DNA of 64,000 nucleotides from Mariniphaga sediminis (GTDB lineage Bacteria > Bacteroidota > Bacteroidia > Bacteroidales > Prolixibacteraceae), in contig NZ_QWET01000005.1 in NCBI RefSeq assembly GCF_003573545.1, forward strand, positions 62,001 to 126,000, read 5' to 3'. How positions within the stretch are numbered: the stretch's first letter is position 1; the number at the start of each line of letters is the position of its first letter. The notes below the pieces were generated by a model. It saw nothing but the letters and a program-made list of their open reading frames with translations, was not told the DNA's origin and did no database searches. Shown piece after piece: positions 25,910-33,654 of the stretch. A program made the position numbers and the translations under genes.

Positions 25910-28222
25910 ATGCGTAAAATTGTTTTAACCGTTGTTGCCGTCGTGTCTGTTGTTTTTTCCTATGGACAAAGGGAAAAAGGAAGCTGGAATGATTATTTGT
26001 CGTATACCCATGCCGTAAAAATTGCCGTTGCGCCAACCAAAGTATATTGCGCTACCGAGGGCGGGATTGTTTTCTATGACAGAGAGGATAACAGTGTCAG
26101 CAAGCTTTCTGCCATTACCAATCTTTCTGATTTCGGAATCAAAACAATGATATACAGTGAGCAGAGCGATATGTTAATTGTTGCTTACAATAATTGCAAC
26201 ATTGATTTGGTTTACGAAAACCGGGTAACGAACCTGTCAGATATTAAAAGGAAACAATTATCCGGGAAAAACATAAACAATATTTCTCTTATTGACAACG
26301 AGGCCTATTTGTCGTGCAGCTTTGGAATTGTTGTTTTAAACCTTGAGAAAAGGGAAGTAAAAGATACCTATATTATTGGTGAAGGCGGCTCGTTTTTATC
26401 TGTAAATGATGTGGAAGCAGATTCAGAGTTTTTGTATGCTGCTACGGATAATGGAATTTTAAAAGCCGAAAAGAATGGCACCAATCTGTTGGATTACAAT
26501 AATTGGACACTGGTAGAAGATATACCGCACTCCAACGATAAGTTCAACCATCTTGTCAATCATCAGGGCAAACTAATTGCAAATTATACCCCGGAGCAAT
26601 GGTATCAGGATGAGATGTACACTTTAAACGGGGATGTTTGGGAGCCCTATGTATCTCAAATAAGATATGTCTTTGATATCCAGGTGAATGGAAACTACCT
26701 GGTCGTTGCAAGCAGAAGCGATGTATTTGTGATAGATAATAATCATGTACTTGTCAGAAAAATAAATAACTATCAGCTTGGGGATAAAAGCATTGCACCG
26801 ATACAGCCGCAGAGTGCAGGAATTTCGGATGGTGAAACAATCTGGATAGCCGATGCTGAAAATTCGATGGTAAAAGTTTCCGGTGAAAATTATGAATCGG
26901 TCGTTCTCAATGGCCCCATTGACAACAATATATTTACGCTGCACCAGGCTGGTCCTGTGTTGTGGGTATCTCCCGGAAATAAGAGGGGATGGGAGCGACC
27001 AAGGTTCCAGCGTTTTAACGACGATACCTGGAAACATTTCTCAAAGGAAGATTACCCGGAGCTGGACGGTTTCTTTAATATTATTTCCGTTGCGGTTGAT
27101 CCATTCAGGGAGAATCATTTTTACGCCGCCAGTTGGGGTGGGGGATTACTGGAATACGAAAACGATGTGTTTGTTCAGCGTTATACAAACCATAACAGTC
27201 CGTTGGAAACAGCTTTGCCCCAGCAACCTGCCGAACCTTATGTGAGAGTTGGCGGAATGGATTTTGACTCGGAAGGCAATCTGTGGCTGACCAATTCCGA
27301 AGTGGAAAAAGTGTTGGTGAAGCGCACTCCTGAAGGAGAATGGGAATCTGTTTTTCTTCCCGAAATTGCCAATGGGTATAGTATCGGGCAGTTACTTGTT
27401 ACCCAAAATGATGATAAGTGGATTTTGTTGCCGAGCGGCCACGATGCTTATGTTGTGGATAAAACCGGGACAGCGAAAAAACGCCTCCTTGTAACATCCT
27501 ATTTTTATAATGGCGAAAAGGAAATTCTCAATCGTATGAACGATGTGCATTGTATTGCCGAGGATTTGGAAGGGGGTATTTGGATTGGGACTTCGAAAGG
27601 GGTGGCCGTTTACAACAACCCGGGCCGCATTTGGGATTCGGAAACGTTTTATGCCACACAGCCCAGCCTCGATCTGGGCGACGGAAAGTATCATCCGCTC
27701 CTGGAAACAGAAACGGTTACTTCCATTGCCGTTGATGGGGCTAACCGTAAATGGATTGGAACGGAAAGAGCCGGGGTGTATCTCATTTCTGAAAACGGGG
27801 AGAGCGAAATTCAGCATTTTACCAGCGATAACAGCCCCCTGCTTTCGAATAACATTATGGACATTGCAGTCAATCAGCAGAGCGGAGAAGTCTTTTTCGG
27901 TACGAGTGAAGGATTGATATCGTACCAGGGCGATGCTATTGGCGGGAAAAATACCTATGCGAATGTGTATGTTTATCCCAATCCGGTGCGGGAAACTTAC
28001 GACGGACCTGTTACCATTACCGGGCTGATTGAAAATACCGATGTGAAAATAACCGACATTACCGGAAACCTGGTTTTTCAAACTACCTCGCTTGGCGGGC
28101 AGGCTGTTTGGGATGGGACGAATTTGAACGGGAACCGGGTTAAAACGGGTGTTTACCTTATTTTTTGCAATGATGAAGCTGGTGAAGAAACCCACATTGA
28201 AAAGCTGCTTTTTATACACTGA
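25910..28222 (+). CDS. porZ: PorZ-like type IX secretion protein with beta-propellers and C-terminal domain
   Basis: Secreted protein of 770 residues. The signal peptide MRKIVLTVVAVVSVVFSYGQ is followed by WNDYLSYTHAVKIAVAPTKVYCATEGGIVFYD, the beginning of the first propeller typical of PorZ. Repeated blade motifs run through to about 680 (NGLIWIGT-like elements such as GGIWIGTSKGVAVYNN and RKWIGTERAGVYLIS). The last about 90 residues are a C-terminal sorting-type domain (VYPNPVRE, DLKITDITGNLV-like, VKTGVYLI). The length is close to the characterised PorZ of about 776 residues. PorZ works at the cell surface with PorU and delivers the anionic lipopolysaccharide to which cargo is attached. 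Identification is by architecture and motif, not by alignment. Confidence 0.85.
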   Translation: MRKIVLTVVAVVSVVFSYGQREKGSWNDYLSYTHAVKIAVAPTKVYCATEGGIVFYDREDNSVSKLSAITNLSDFGIKTMIYSEQSDMLIVAYNNCNIDLVYENRVTNLSDIKRKQLSGKNINNISLIDNEAYLSCSFGIVVLNLEKREVKDTYIIGEGGSFLSVNDVEADSEFLYAATDNGILKAEKNGTNLLDYNNWTLVEDIPHSNDKFNHLVNHQGKLIANYTPEQWYQDEMYTLNGDVWEPYVSQIRYVFDIQVNGNYLVVASRSDVFVIDNNHVLVRKINNYQLGDKSIAPIQPQSAGISDGETIWIADAENSMVKVSGENYESVVLNGPIDNNIFTLHQAGPVLWVSPGNKRGWERPRFQRFNDDTWKHFSKEDYPELDGFFNIISVAVDPFRENHFYAASWGGGLLEYENDVFVQRYTNHNSPLETALPQQPAEPYVRVGGMDFDSEGNLWLTNSEVEKVLVKRTPEGEWESVFLPEIANGYSIGQLLVTQNDDKWILLPSGHDAYVVDKTGTAKKRLLVTSYFYNGEKEILNRMNDVHCIAEDLEGGIWIGTSKGVAVYNNPGRIWDSETFYATQPSLDLGDGKYHPLLETETVTSIAVDGANRKWIGTERAGVYLISENGESEIQHFTSDNSPLLSNNIMDIAVNQQSGEVFFGTSEGLISYQGDAIGGKNTYANVYVYPNPVRETYDGPVTITGLIENTDVKITDITGNLVFQTTSLGGQAVWDGTNLNGNRVKTGVYLIFCNDEAGEETHIEKLLFIH

Positions 28223-28280
28223 GCCATGACGGATTTGGCTCTGTAAAATGTGTGTTAAACACGGAAATTAAAAACGGGAT

Positions 28281-29006
28281 ATGCTGGCCACTACTGAAGG
28301 AATCATTCTGCATCTCGTAAAATACGGAGAGAATAGCGTAATCGTCAATATTTACACGAAGGAGTTTGGACGTCAGGCTTATATGCTAAACATTTCTTCC
28401 GGGAAAAGGTCGAAAAACAAAGCCGGATTTTTGCAGCCGCTCTTTTTGGTCGATTTGGTTTGCTACCAAAAAGAATCCCGGGATGTACAGCGCATAAAAG
28501 AGATAAAAAATACCCCTGCCTACCAGAATATCCCTTTTGATATAGCGAAATCTTCCCAGGTAATTTTTTTGGCGGAGATGCTTTCCAAAACCTTGCGTGA
28601 GCAGGAAAGCGCCCCTCCTCTATTCGACTTTATTAAAAACAGTTTGCTTTACCTGGATTTAATGGAAGACCACACAGCCAGCTTTCATCTCTGGTTTTTA
28701 TTTCGCCTCACTGAGTATCTCGGCTTTTTGCCCGATACCCAAAAAACCGGGTTTGAAGGGTGGCTCGATATGCGAAAAGGGGAGGTGGTGCCGTTTGAAC
28801 CGTCGCATCCGTTTTTTTTCCATAAAGAGGCTACCGAAGCGCTGGGCACCCTGGCTTCTTTGAAAATACGTGAGATCCGCACACTGAAAATTTCGAGGAA
28901 CCTTCGTAGTTACCTTACTTCGAAATTAGTAGAATACTACCAGTTGCATTTTGAGCACCTTGGCGAGATTAAGTCGCTGAAAGTGTTGCATGAAATTTTC
29001 GCCTGA
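28281..29006 (+). CDS. recO: DNA repair protein RecO
   Basis: Protein of 241 residues with the RecO layout: N-terminal OB fold (TEGIILHLVKYGENSVIVNIY, TKEFGRQAYMLNI), a helical region (FLAEMLSKTLREQESAPPLFD) and a C-terminal part (LRSYLTSKLVEYYQLHFEHLGEIKSLKVLHE). It loads RecA with RecR in recombination repair. It follows porZ by 58 bases. Its stop (29004-29006) directly touches the stop of the convergent LolA-like gene (29007-29009), so there is no room for a conventional terminator between them. Confidence 0.92.
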   Translation: MLATTEGIILHLVKYGENSVIVNIYTKEFGRQAYMLNISSGKRSKNKAGFLQPLFLVDLVCYQKESRDVQRIKEIKNTPAYQNIPFDIAKSSQVIFLAEMLSKTLREQESAPPLFDFIKNSLLYLDLMEDHTASFHLWFLFRLTEYLGFLPDTQKTGFEGWLDMRKGEVVPFEPSHPFFFHKEATEALGTLASLKIREIRTLKISRNLRSYLTSKLVEYYQLHFEHLGEIKSLKVLHEIFA

Positions 29007-29741
29007 CTATCTTTTCAACGCTGCTTTCGAAAAAATATATTCCGGTAGTTCCTGGTTAAATTGAATTTCGATGATTTTAAATTCAGTGCCATCACCCTGT
29101 TTTAGCATGTCTTTGTACACAACCGTTTTGGGGAACCACCGGCCTTCTATCTGAACTACATCGCTCATGGTGGACCGTTTTAACAGCTGCCCGCTTTTGG
29201 CGTAAAGTTCTTCTCTGAGCGGAACAAACCGTTCGCTGTCAACCCACAATTTTCGGGAGGCATAGGCTACATTATCTACTTTGGCCTTCAGTTCCAGTTT
29301 CCAGGTTTTACGTCCGCTCATTTCCTCGCTGCCAACAACAACGGCATTGTAAGTATCGGTTAGCTTTCGGTCGTCCATCATATCTTCGTACGAAAGGTCG
29401 GAACCCATTACCGACTGCCGTAACATATGCCCTGCAATTTGGATGGTACGATCTGTTGATGGCGAATAAATCCAGAGTTGATTTTCCAGCTTTAACATTT
29501 TGGTTCCCTGTTCACGGGGTGGCGACAAATATTCGGTAAACGCTTTTTTATCTCCTACCGAGTAAGTTTTGGAGGTAATTGTCCGGCTGTTGCGCTTTCC
29601 ATGAATGGTCATCGACGACTCAAAAATCCTGTTTTCCGATGACATATTCCGATCCACTTTTTCCAGTATCTCATCCGCTCCGGGCTGGCCAAAACTTAAA
29701 GTTGTTATGCCCGTTAACAATATTGTTATGAATAGTTTCAT
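29007..29741 (-). CDS. LolA-like outer membrane lipoprotein-sorting protein
   Basis: Periplasmic protein of 244 residues. The signal peptide MKLFITILLTGITTLSFGQ is followed by an unclosed-barrel type LolA-like fold (DEILEKVDRNMSSENRIFES, MLKLENQLWIYSPSTDRTIQI, MGSDLSYEDMMDDR, RKLWVDSERFVPLREELYA, EGRWFPKTVVYKDM). The family (PF17131 type) is named outer membrane lipoprotein-sorting protein and binds lipids in its hydrophobic cavity. It is the last gene of a cassette with an ATPase, two FtsX-type permeases and an outer membrane barrel, so it may carry a lipid or lipoprotein across the periplasm for them. Confidence 0.9.
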   Translation of the reverse strand: MKLFITILLTGITTLSFGQPGADEILEKVDRNMSSENRIFESSMTIHGKRNSRTITSKTYSVGDKKAFTEYLSPPREQGTKMLKLENQLWIYSPSTDRTIQIAGHMLRQSVMGSDLSYEDMMDDRKLTDTYNAVVVGSEEMSGRKTWKLELKAKVDNVAYASRKLWVDSERFVPLREELYAKSGQLLKRSTMSDVVQIEGRWFPKTVVYKDMLKQGDGTEFKIIEIQFNQELPEYIFSKAALKR

Positions 29742-29803
29742 TTTTTTTGTTCGTTAATATTTAAAAAGCTATAAGCCACTATATTCATTCACTCCTCTTC
29801 CCA

Positions 29804-29853
29804 CTCTTTACTGTTCACTTTTCACTGTTCACTCTTCACTGTTTACTGTTCAC
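29804..29853. repeat. Heptanucleotide tandem repeat array 1
   Basis: Seven-base units close to TTCACTG are repeated about seven times with small variations (TTTACTG, TTCACTT, TTCACTG, TTCACTC, TTCACTG, TTTACTG, TTCACTC). The array fills the gap between the LolA-like and FtsX-like genes. Related arrays occur at 32362-32400 and 32883-32945 in the same cassette. Confidence 0.85.
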
Positions 29854-29861
29854 TCCTTCCT

Positions 29862-31136
29862 TCACGCTTCCATTTCTTTAAATAACTGCGATGTTTTCCG
29901 CTTGTAAATCCCGACTCCGGCAAGCATGCTCCCAATTACCGTAGCCATGAGGCCGGGAATAAGGCCAAGGTAATAATCGGCTGGCGTAATACGCGCGCGT
30001 ATCACAGAGGGCATCATCATAGAAGCTCCTTCCATCATGCCTGAAATGTCGATACCGTATTTTTGCAGCAGTGCGGCAAAGAATAATCCGAAAGCTGTAC
30101 CAACAACGGTTCCGGCAATGCCAATAAAAACGGATTCGTAAATGAGTGTGCGGTACACATGTTTTTTTTCTTCGCCCATGGCCAGCCTGACGCCAAATTC
30201 TCCGTATCTGCGCAATCCGCCCAACAGACCGGCATTCCAAAGCACCAGCGCCATGGCTACTACAAAAATCAGGGAAATGTATGCGCTCCAGACTTTCAGT
30301 AGCGAAACATACTGTCCCATATTTCCTTGCTGGCTCAGGCTTTTCATTACCGGATCAAACTCATCGGAGCTATCGGCATATCCGGCATTAAAGTTTTGGG
30401 TAATTTTTAAGGCCTCTTCATCATCATAAAAACCATCCGGTAAAAACCCGATTAACTCGCCGGCGGCATCGTACATGTTTAAAGCCTGGCGTACGTCTTC
30501 AATATCTGTAATGATAGTTCCTCTGTCAAGAGATTCAGCGCCAAACGACACTGTTCCGGCTATTCTAAAGTTATACATGGCCATACTGCCGTCCATGGTA
30601 GAACTGATGAGGGTGACTTCATCCCCGGGATTTACCTGGAGTTTTTGCGAAAATTGCTCGCTTATAAGGGCTTCGCCCGGCTCCCGGATCAGATTGCCCC
30701 GTACCAGTGATTTTTGAATCTCTAAACGTTCATTTTCCCGGCTTTTTCCCGACAACATGTCCAATCCCATGCCTATGGCAGGTCCCTGTGCCTGTGTTTC
30801 CCCGTTTTTATCCGGCACATCAATGAGCCCGCCAAACTGAATGCGGGGTGCCCATATTATCCCTGGGAATTGTTTATTTAGTTTATTCTGTAGTTCACTC
30901 ACATCCAGGAGTGCCAAATCATTGGGAACCTGGCTCATATTCTCAGCGTACGCTTTGGTCATCACTTTAAGATGGCCGTAAGAAAACTTGGCATTCATTT
31001 CAATGGTGTCACCCATAAATCCTGTGATATAGGCGTGAACAAACACCGTTAACATCACTCCGATGGCCACCACCATTACGGGTGTCCGGCTGCGACTTTT
31101 ATCGCGAAGAAGTCCTTTAAGTAAGAATCGTATCAT
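29862..31136 (-). CDS. FtsX/MacB-type ABC transporter permease, second
   Basis: Protein of 424 residues with the LolC/E-MacB plan: N-terminal span (about 18-40), a periplasmic domain of about 230 residues (ALISEQFSQKLQVNPGDEVTLI, FRIAGTVSFGAESLDRGTI), then three C-terminal spans in an FtsX domain (VWSAYISLIFVVAMALVLWNA, ESVFIGIAGTVVGTAFGLFF, YLGLIPGLMATVIGSMLAGV). The cytoplasmic loop LRRYGEFGVRLAMGEEKKHV is the coupling helix for the ATPase. Its ATG overlaps the stop of the first permease (ATGA at 31133-31136), so the two are coupled and probably form a heterodimer. Confidence 0.92.
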   Translation of the reverse strand: MIRFLLKGLLRDKSRSRTPVMVVAIGVMLTVFVHAYITGFMGDTIEMNAKFSYGHLKVMTKAYAENMSQVPNDLALLDVSELQNKLNKQFPGIIWAPRIQFGGLIDVPDKNGETQAQGPAIGMGLDMLSGKSRENERLEIQKSLVRGNLIREPGEALISEQFSQKLQVNPGDEVTLISSTMDGSMAMYNFRIAGTVSFGAESLDRGTIITDIEDVRQALNMYDAAGELIGFLPDGFYDDEEALKITQNFNAGYADSSDEFDPVMKSLSQQGNMGQYVSLLKVWSAYISLIFVVAMALVLWNAGLLGGLRRYGEFGVRLAMGEEKKHVYRTLIYESVFIGIAGTVVGTAFGLFFAALLQKYGIDISGMMEGASMMMPSVIRARITPADYYLGLIPGLMATVIGSMLAGVGIYKRKTSQLFKEMEA

Positions 31137-32308
31137 TGCAACCTCCCTCTTAATGCTTCTGTTGGATTCATTTTTGCGATTTTTCTGGAGGGCCAGTAAC
31201 TCACAATAGTTGTGGTCAGAACTACAATGAACACAGTTGACACTATCAGTCCTGTGCTGTATACCGGGTAAAGTGTTTGTGCTACCGCCATCCCGTATTC
31301 ACTCACGTCCATTGGCATGGTCCAGCCCGCTTTGGCCTGCCAGGCTAAAAAGGGTATTCCGTAAGCCGCGGCGACCAGAGCGGCCAGAATAGAATGCATG
31401 GCACCTTCAACGGTAAACAACCCTACTACTTCGCGCCGGGTATAGCCCAGGGCTACATAAGTTCCAATCTCTTTTTGCCTTCGGAAAATGGATAAAACCT
31501 GCGTGTCGAAAATAGCCAGCATAGCCAGCAGCAGCAGGATACCATAAAAAACGGATTGCCCCGCAGTTTTGGTCTGAATTATTTCATCAATTGATTTGGT
31601 TAGTTCACTTTGTGGCTTCAGTGTCCAGTTTTCAATGGCAGGTCTTTCCTTTTCGCTGTCCCTGAAAGTAAGAATTGTAGCTTCCCCTTCAAGCTGTACC
31701 ATGGATTGTAATTTTTCCAGCGGGATATATACTTTCCCTGCCTCTACAGCCGGTACATTGCAGGAGAAGACTCCGGTAATGATAATTTCGGCGGCATCGA
31801 ACATACCGTTGGTGTCGCGCCACCGGATAGTCACGTAATCGCCGGTCTGTACTCTTAGGTTCCGGGCTGCTACCGACCCAATTATCGCAGGAATAGCCTC
31901 AGTGAGGGTATCGAGTTTTTGGGTAGGGAGTTTAAAAATGTTCTGCCCCGGGTTTATTCCTCTTATGATAACCGGCTGCATTCTTCCTTGCGGGTAGATG
32001 GTTCCCTGCACCACCAGCATCGGTTCCATATTTCCGGCGGCGATTTCTGTTTTAAATTCTTCCGGAACTGCGGTGTGGCTTTCGGTAAATGTAAACGGGT
32101 CGAATGGATCGTAGTTTTCGTGCCAGTATTGGCCTCCGCCGATTTCCCAGTTGGCCATATCCGTTTTGGCCTGGTGATCCCATCCCACCAGCACGCCTTT
32201 CATCCAGATAATGACCACAAAGGAAAACGACAACACAATCACATTGAGCCAGGTGCGAAGCCCGGCACCGATGAGGTTGCGATAGGCAAGTTTTAAAGCG
32301 GTTTTCAT
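31133..32308 (-). CDS. FtsX/MacB-type ABC transporter permease, first
   Basis: Protein of 391 residues. N-terminal span (VIVLSFSFVVIIWMKGVLVG), a periplasmic domain of about 200 residues (IIGSVAARNLRVQTGDYVTIRW, ITGVFSCNVPAVEAGKVYIPL), then three C-terminal spans with the coupling loop FRRQKEIGTYVALGYTRREV and the final YWPSRKIAKMNPTEALRG typical of FtsX permeases. It pairs with the overlapping second permease. The ATPase gene lies upstream, separated by the four-helix-bundle gene and two repeat arrays, an unusual interruption for such a set. Confidence 0.92.
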   Translation of the reverse strand: MKTALKLAYRNLIGAGLRTWLNVIVLSFSFVVIIWMKGVLVGWDHQAKTDMANWEIGGGQYWHENYDPFDPFTFTESHTAVPEEFKTEIAAGNMEPMLVVQGTIYPQGRMQPVIIRGINPGQNIFKLPTQKLDTLTEAIPAIIGSVAARNLRVQTGDYVTIRWRDTNGMFDAAEIIITGVFSCNVPAVEAGKVYIPLEKLQSMVQLEGEATILTFRDSEKERPAIENWTLKPQSELTKSIDEIIQTKTAGQSVFYGILLLLAMLAIFDTQVLSIFRRQKEIGTYVALGYTRREVVGLFTVEGAMHSILAALVAAAYGIPFLAWQAKAGWTMPMDVSEYGMAVAQTLYPVYSTGLIVSTVFIVVLTTTIVSYWPSRKIAKMNPTEALRGRLQ

Positions 32309-32361
32309 TTTTTAATGCTTTTCATGTTCAATCAAATTTTATACAATTGCTACGCATCAAT

Positions 32362-32400
32362 GGTAAGCAGTGAGCAGTGAAAAGTGAACGGTAAACAGTA
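32362..32400. repeat. Heptanucleotide array 2 with left arm of 22-nt inverted repeat
   Basis: Here the seven-base units are in the opposite orientation to the other arrays (AGTGAGC, AGTGAAA, AGTGAAC, GGTAAAC). Bases 32368-32389 are the exact reverse complement of 32898-32919, so the two arrays flanking the four-helix-bundle gene form an inverted repeat. Confidence 0.88.
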
Positions 32401-32480
32401 CTTCGAAGAAATCGTTGTTCGTTGGGTTTGAGATTCTCTTTTATATTTCTCCATTCCCCGTTCACTTTCTATTATTTATT

Positions 32481-32873
32481 TCAGGTTTTTTGGCAAAAAA
32501 GTGACGCCTTCTCAATCATTGAATTCAACATCCTGCCAATCGCTTCACATTTAGTAGTTAAATCATTTTTCATGGTCTTATCAATATATTCACATTCAAA
32601 AGAAACTTCAATCCAATGTTGAGTTTCATATTGTTCAGAATCAGAATCAGTTAGTTTTAAAATAAAGTGATTTTCATATCTTCGTTTACCCCATGATTCA
32701 GCAATCTGTGCTCCAATGGATCTTGATGATCTCCGGATTTGGTCTGTCAGGGAATATATTTCTTCCTTTGGAAAGTTTTTGGTCAGCTCAAAAATTATTC
32801 TTGACAATTCCCTTGCCTGTTTATACACCTCCAATTCCCTAAAACTCCTTGCATGCCCTAACTTCTTTTCCAT
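32481..32873 (-). CDS. Four-helix-bundle protein (23S rRNA intervening-sequence protein family)
   Basis: Protein of 130 residues. The start FRELEVYKQARELSRIIFEL and the middle SLTDQIRRSSRSIGAQIAES are the classical marks of the family first found inside 23S rRNA intervening sequences (four helix bundle, PF05635). The family assembles as pentameric helical bundles and has no known function. In this window the gene is inserted between the ATPase and the permeases of an ABC cassette, on the same strand, and bracketed by inverted heptanucleotide arrays. The C-terminal part (KASLFCQKT) is slightly longer than usual. No rRNA gene is near. Confidence 0.93.
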   Translation of the reverse strand: MEKKLGHARSFRELEVYKQARELSRIIFELTKNFPKEEIYSLTDQIRRSSRSIGAQIAESWGKRRYENHFILKLTDSDSEQYETQHWIEVSFECEYIDKTMKNDLTTKCEAIGRMLNSMIEKASLFCQKT

Positions 32874-32882
32874 AATATTTAC

Positions 32883-32945
32883 TTTTCACTGTTGACTGTT
32901 CACTTTTCACTGCTCACTGTTGACTGTTTACTTCCTACTGTCAAT
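32883..32945. repeat. Heptanucleotide array 3 with right arm of 22-nt inverted repeat
   Basis: About nine seven-base units (TTCACTG, TTGACTG, TTCACTT, TTCACTG, CTCACTG, TTGACTG, TTTACTT and similar). Bases 32898-32919 are the reverse complement of 32368-32389. The array overlaps the 3' end of the ATPase gene and encodes its last residues (VGSKQSTVSSEK). Confidence 0.88.
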
Positions 32946-33628
32946 TCATCCTTATCAACCTTTCCGTCAAGCAAATAAATTTTCCTGCGGAGATAACCTA
33001 TCACCTTTTCATCATGTGTGGCAAACAGGAAGGTTGTTTTCAGTTCTTCGTTTAGCTTAACCATCGTTTGTAGGATGTGGTGTGAATTAGATGCATCCAG
33101 GTTGGCGGTAGGTTCATCCGCCAGTACCAGCGACGGTTTTTTTACCATAGCACGGGCAATTGCTACACGCTGGCATTCACCACCGGACAATTGAGGAGGT
33201 TTTGATTTTACCTTTCCGGTGAGACCCACCCATTCCAGGGCATCCATCACCATTTTTTTTCGTTCCGAAGCATTATATTTTAGTAAGAGCAGTGGAAATT
33301 CCACGTTTTCAAAAACAGTGTGAACAGCCAGCAGGTTGTAGCTTTGGAATATGAACCCGAGGTTTTGTTTCCGCAGGCTGGCAGCCTGTTTGGCGGAAAG
33401 CGCCCCGATAGAGTGATTGAGAACCCATGCTTCACCCGAGGTGGGGGTGTCAAGCGACCCCACAATGTTCAGCAGGGTAGTTTTCCCGGAACCGCTTGGT
33501 CCGATTAGACCGGTAAATTCACCTGTGCCGAGTGAAAGATCGATTCCTCTTAATGCGATAAAGTTCGTTTTTCCCGTCGGGAACGACTTTGTCAGATTCT
33601 TAATTTGAATGATTGAATTGTTTTCCAT
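32900..33628 (-). CDS. LolD/MacB-type ABC transporter ATP-binding protein
   Basis: About 242 residues from the ATG at 33628; an in-frame GTG at 33649 would add seven residues. All ATPase motifs are canonical: Walker A GPSGSGKTT, Q-loop FIFQSYNLL, signature LSGGECQRVAIARA, Walker B LVLADEPT, D-loop ANLD, and switch His in ATHDEKV. This is the type that works with FtsX-domain permeases such as those at 29862-32308. The C-terminal dozen residues (from about VGSKQST) are encoded by a heptanucleotide repeat array and probably replaced the original tail. It follows the outer membrane barrel gene closely on the same strand. Confidence 0.94.
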   Translation of the reverse strand: MENNSIIQIKNLTKSFPTGKTNFIALRGIDLSLGTGEFTGLIGPSGSGKTTLLNIVGSLDTPTSGEAWVLNHSIGALSAKQAASLRKQNLGFIFQSYNLLAVHTVFENVEFPLLLLKYNASERKKMVMDALEWVGLTGKVKSKPPQLSGGECQRVAIARAMVKKPSLVLADEPTANLDASNSHHILQTMVKLNEELKTTFLFATHDEKVIGYLRRKIYLLDGKVDKDELTVGSKQSTVSSEK

Positions 33629-33654
33629 CGTTTTATTGTTTGAATGCACTATTT

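Noticed and set aside
27392-28219. A 275-codon minus-strand frame opposite porZ
   Set aside because: The plus-strand gene has a signal peptide, propeller blades and a C-terminal domain; the opposite frame shows no recognisable motif and is an effect of base composition.
28221-28241. Stem-loop GAGCCA...TGGCTC between porZ and recO as a terminator
   Set aside because: There is no T-run after the stem and recO starts 40 bases later on the same strand; at most it is a minor mRNA structure.
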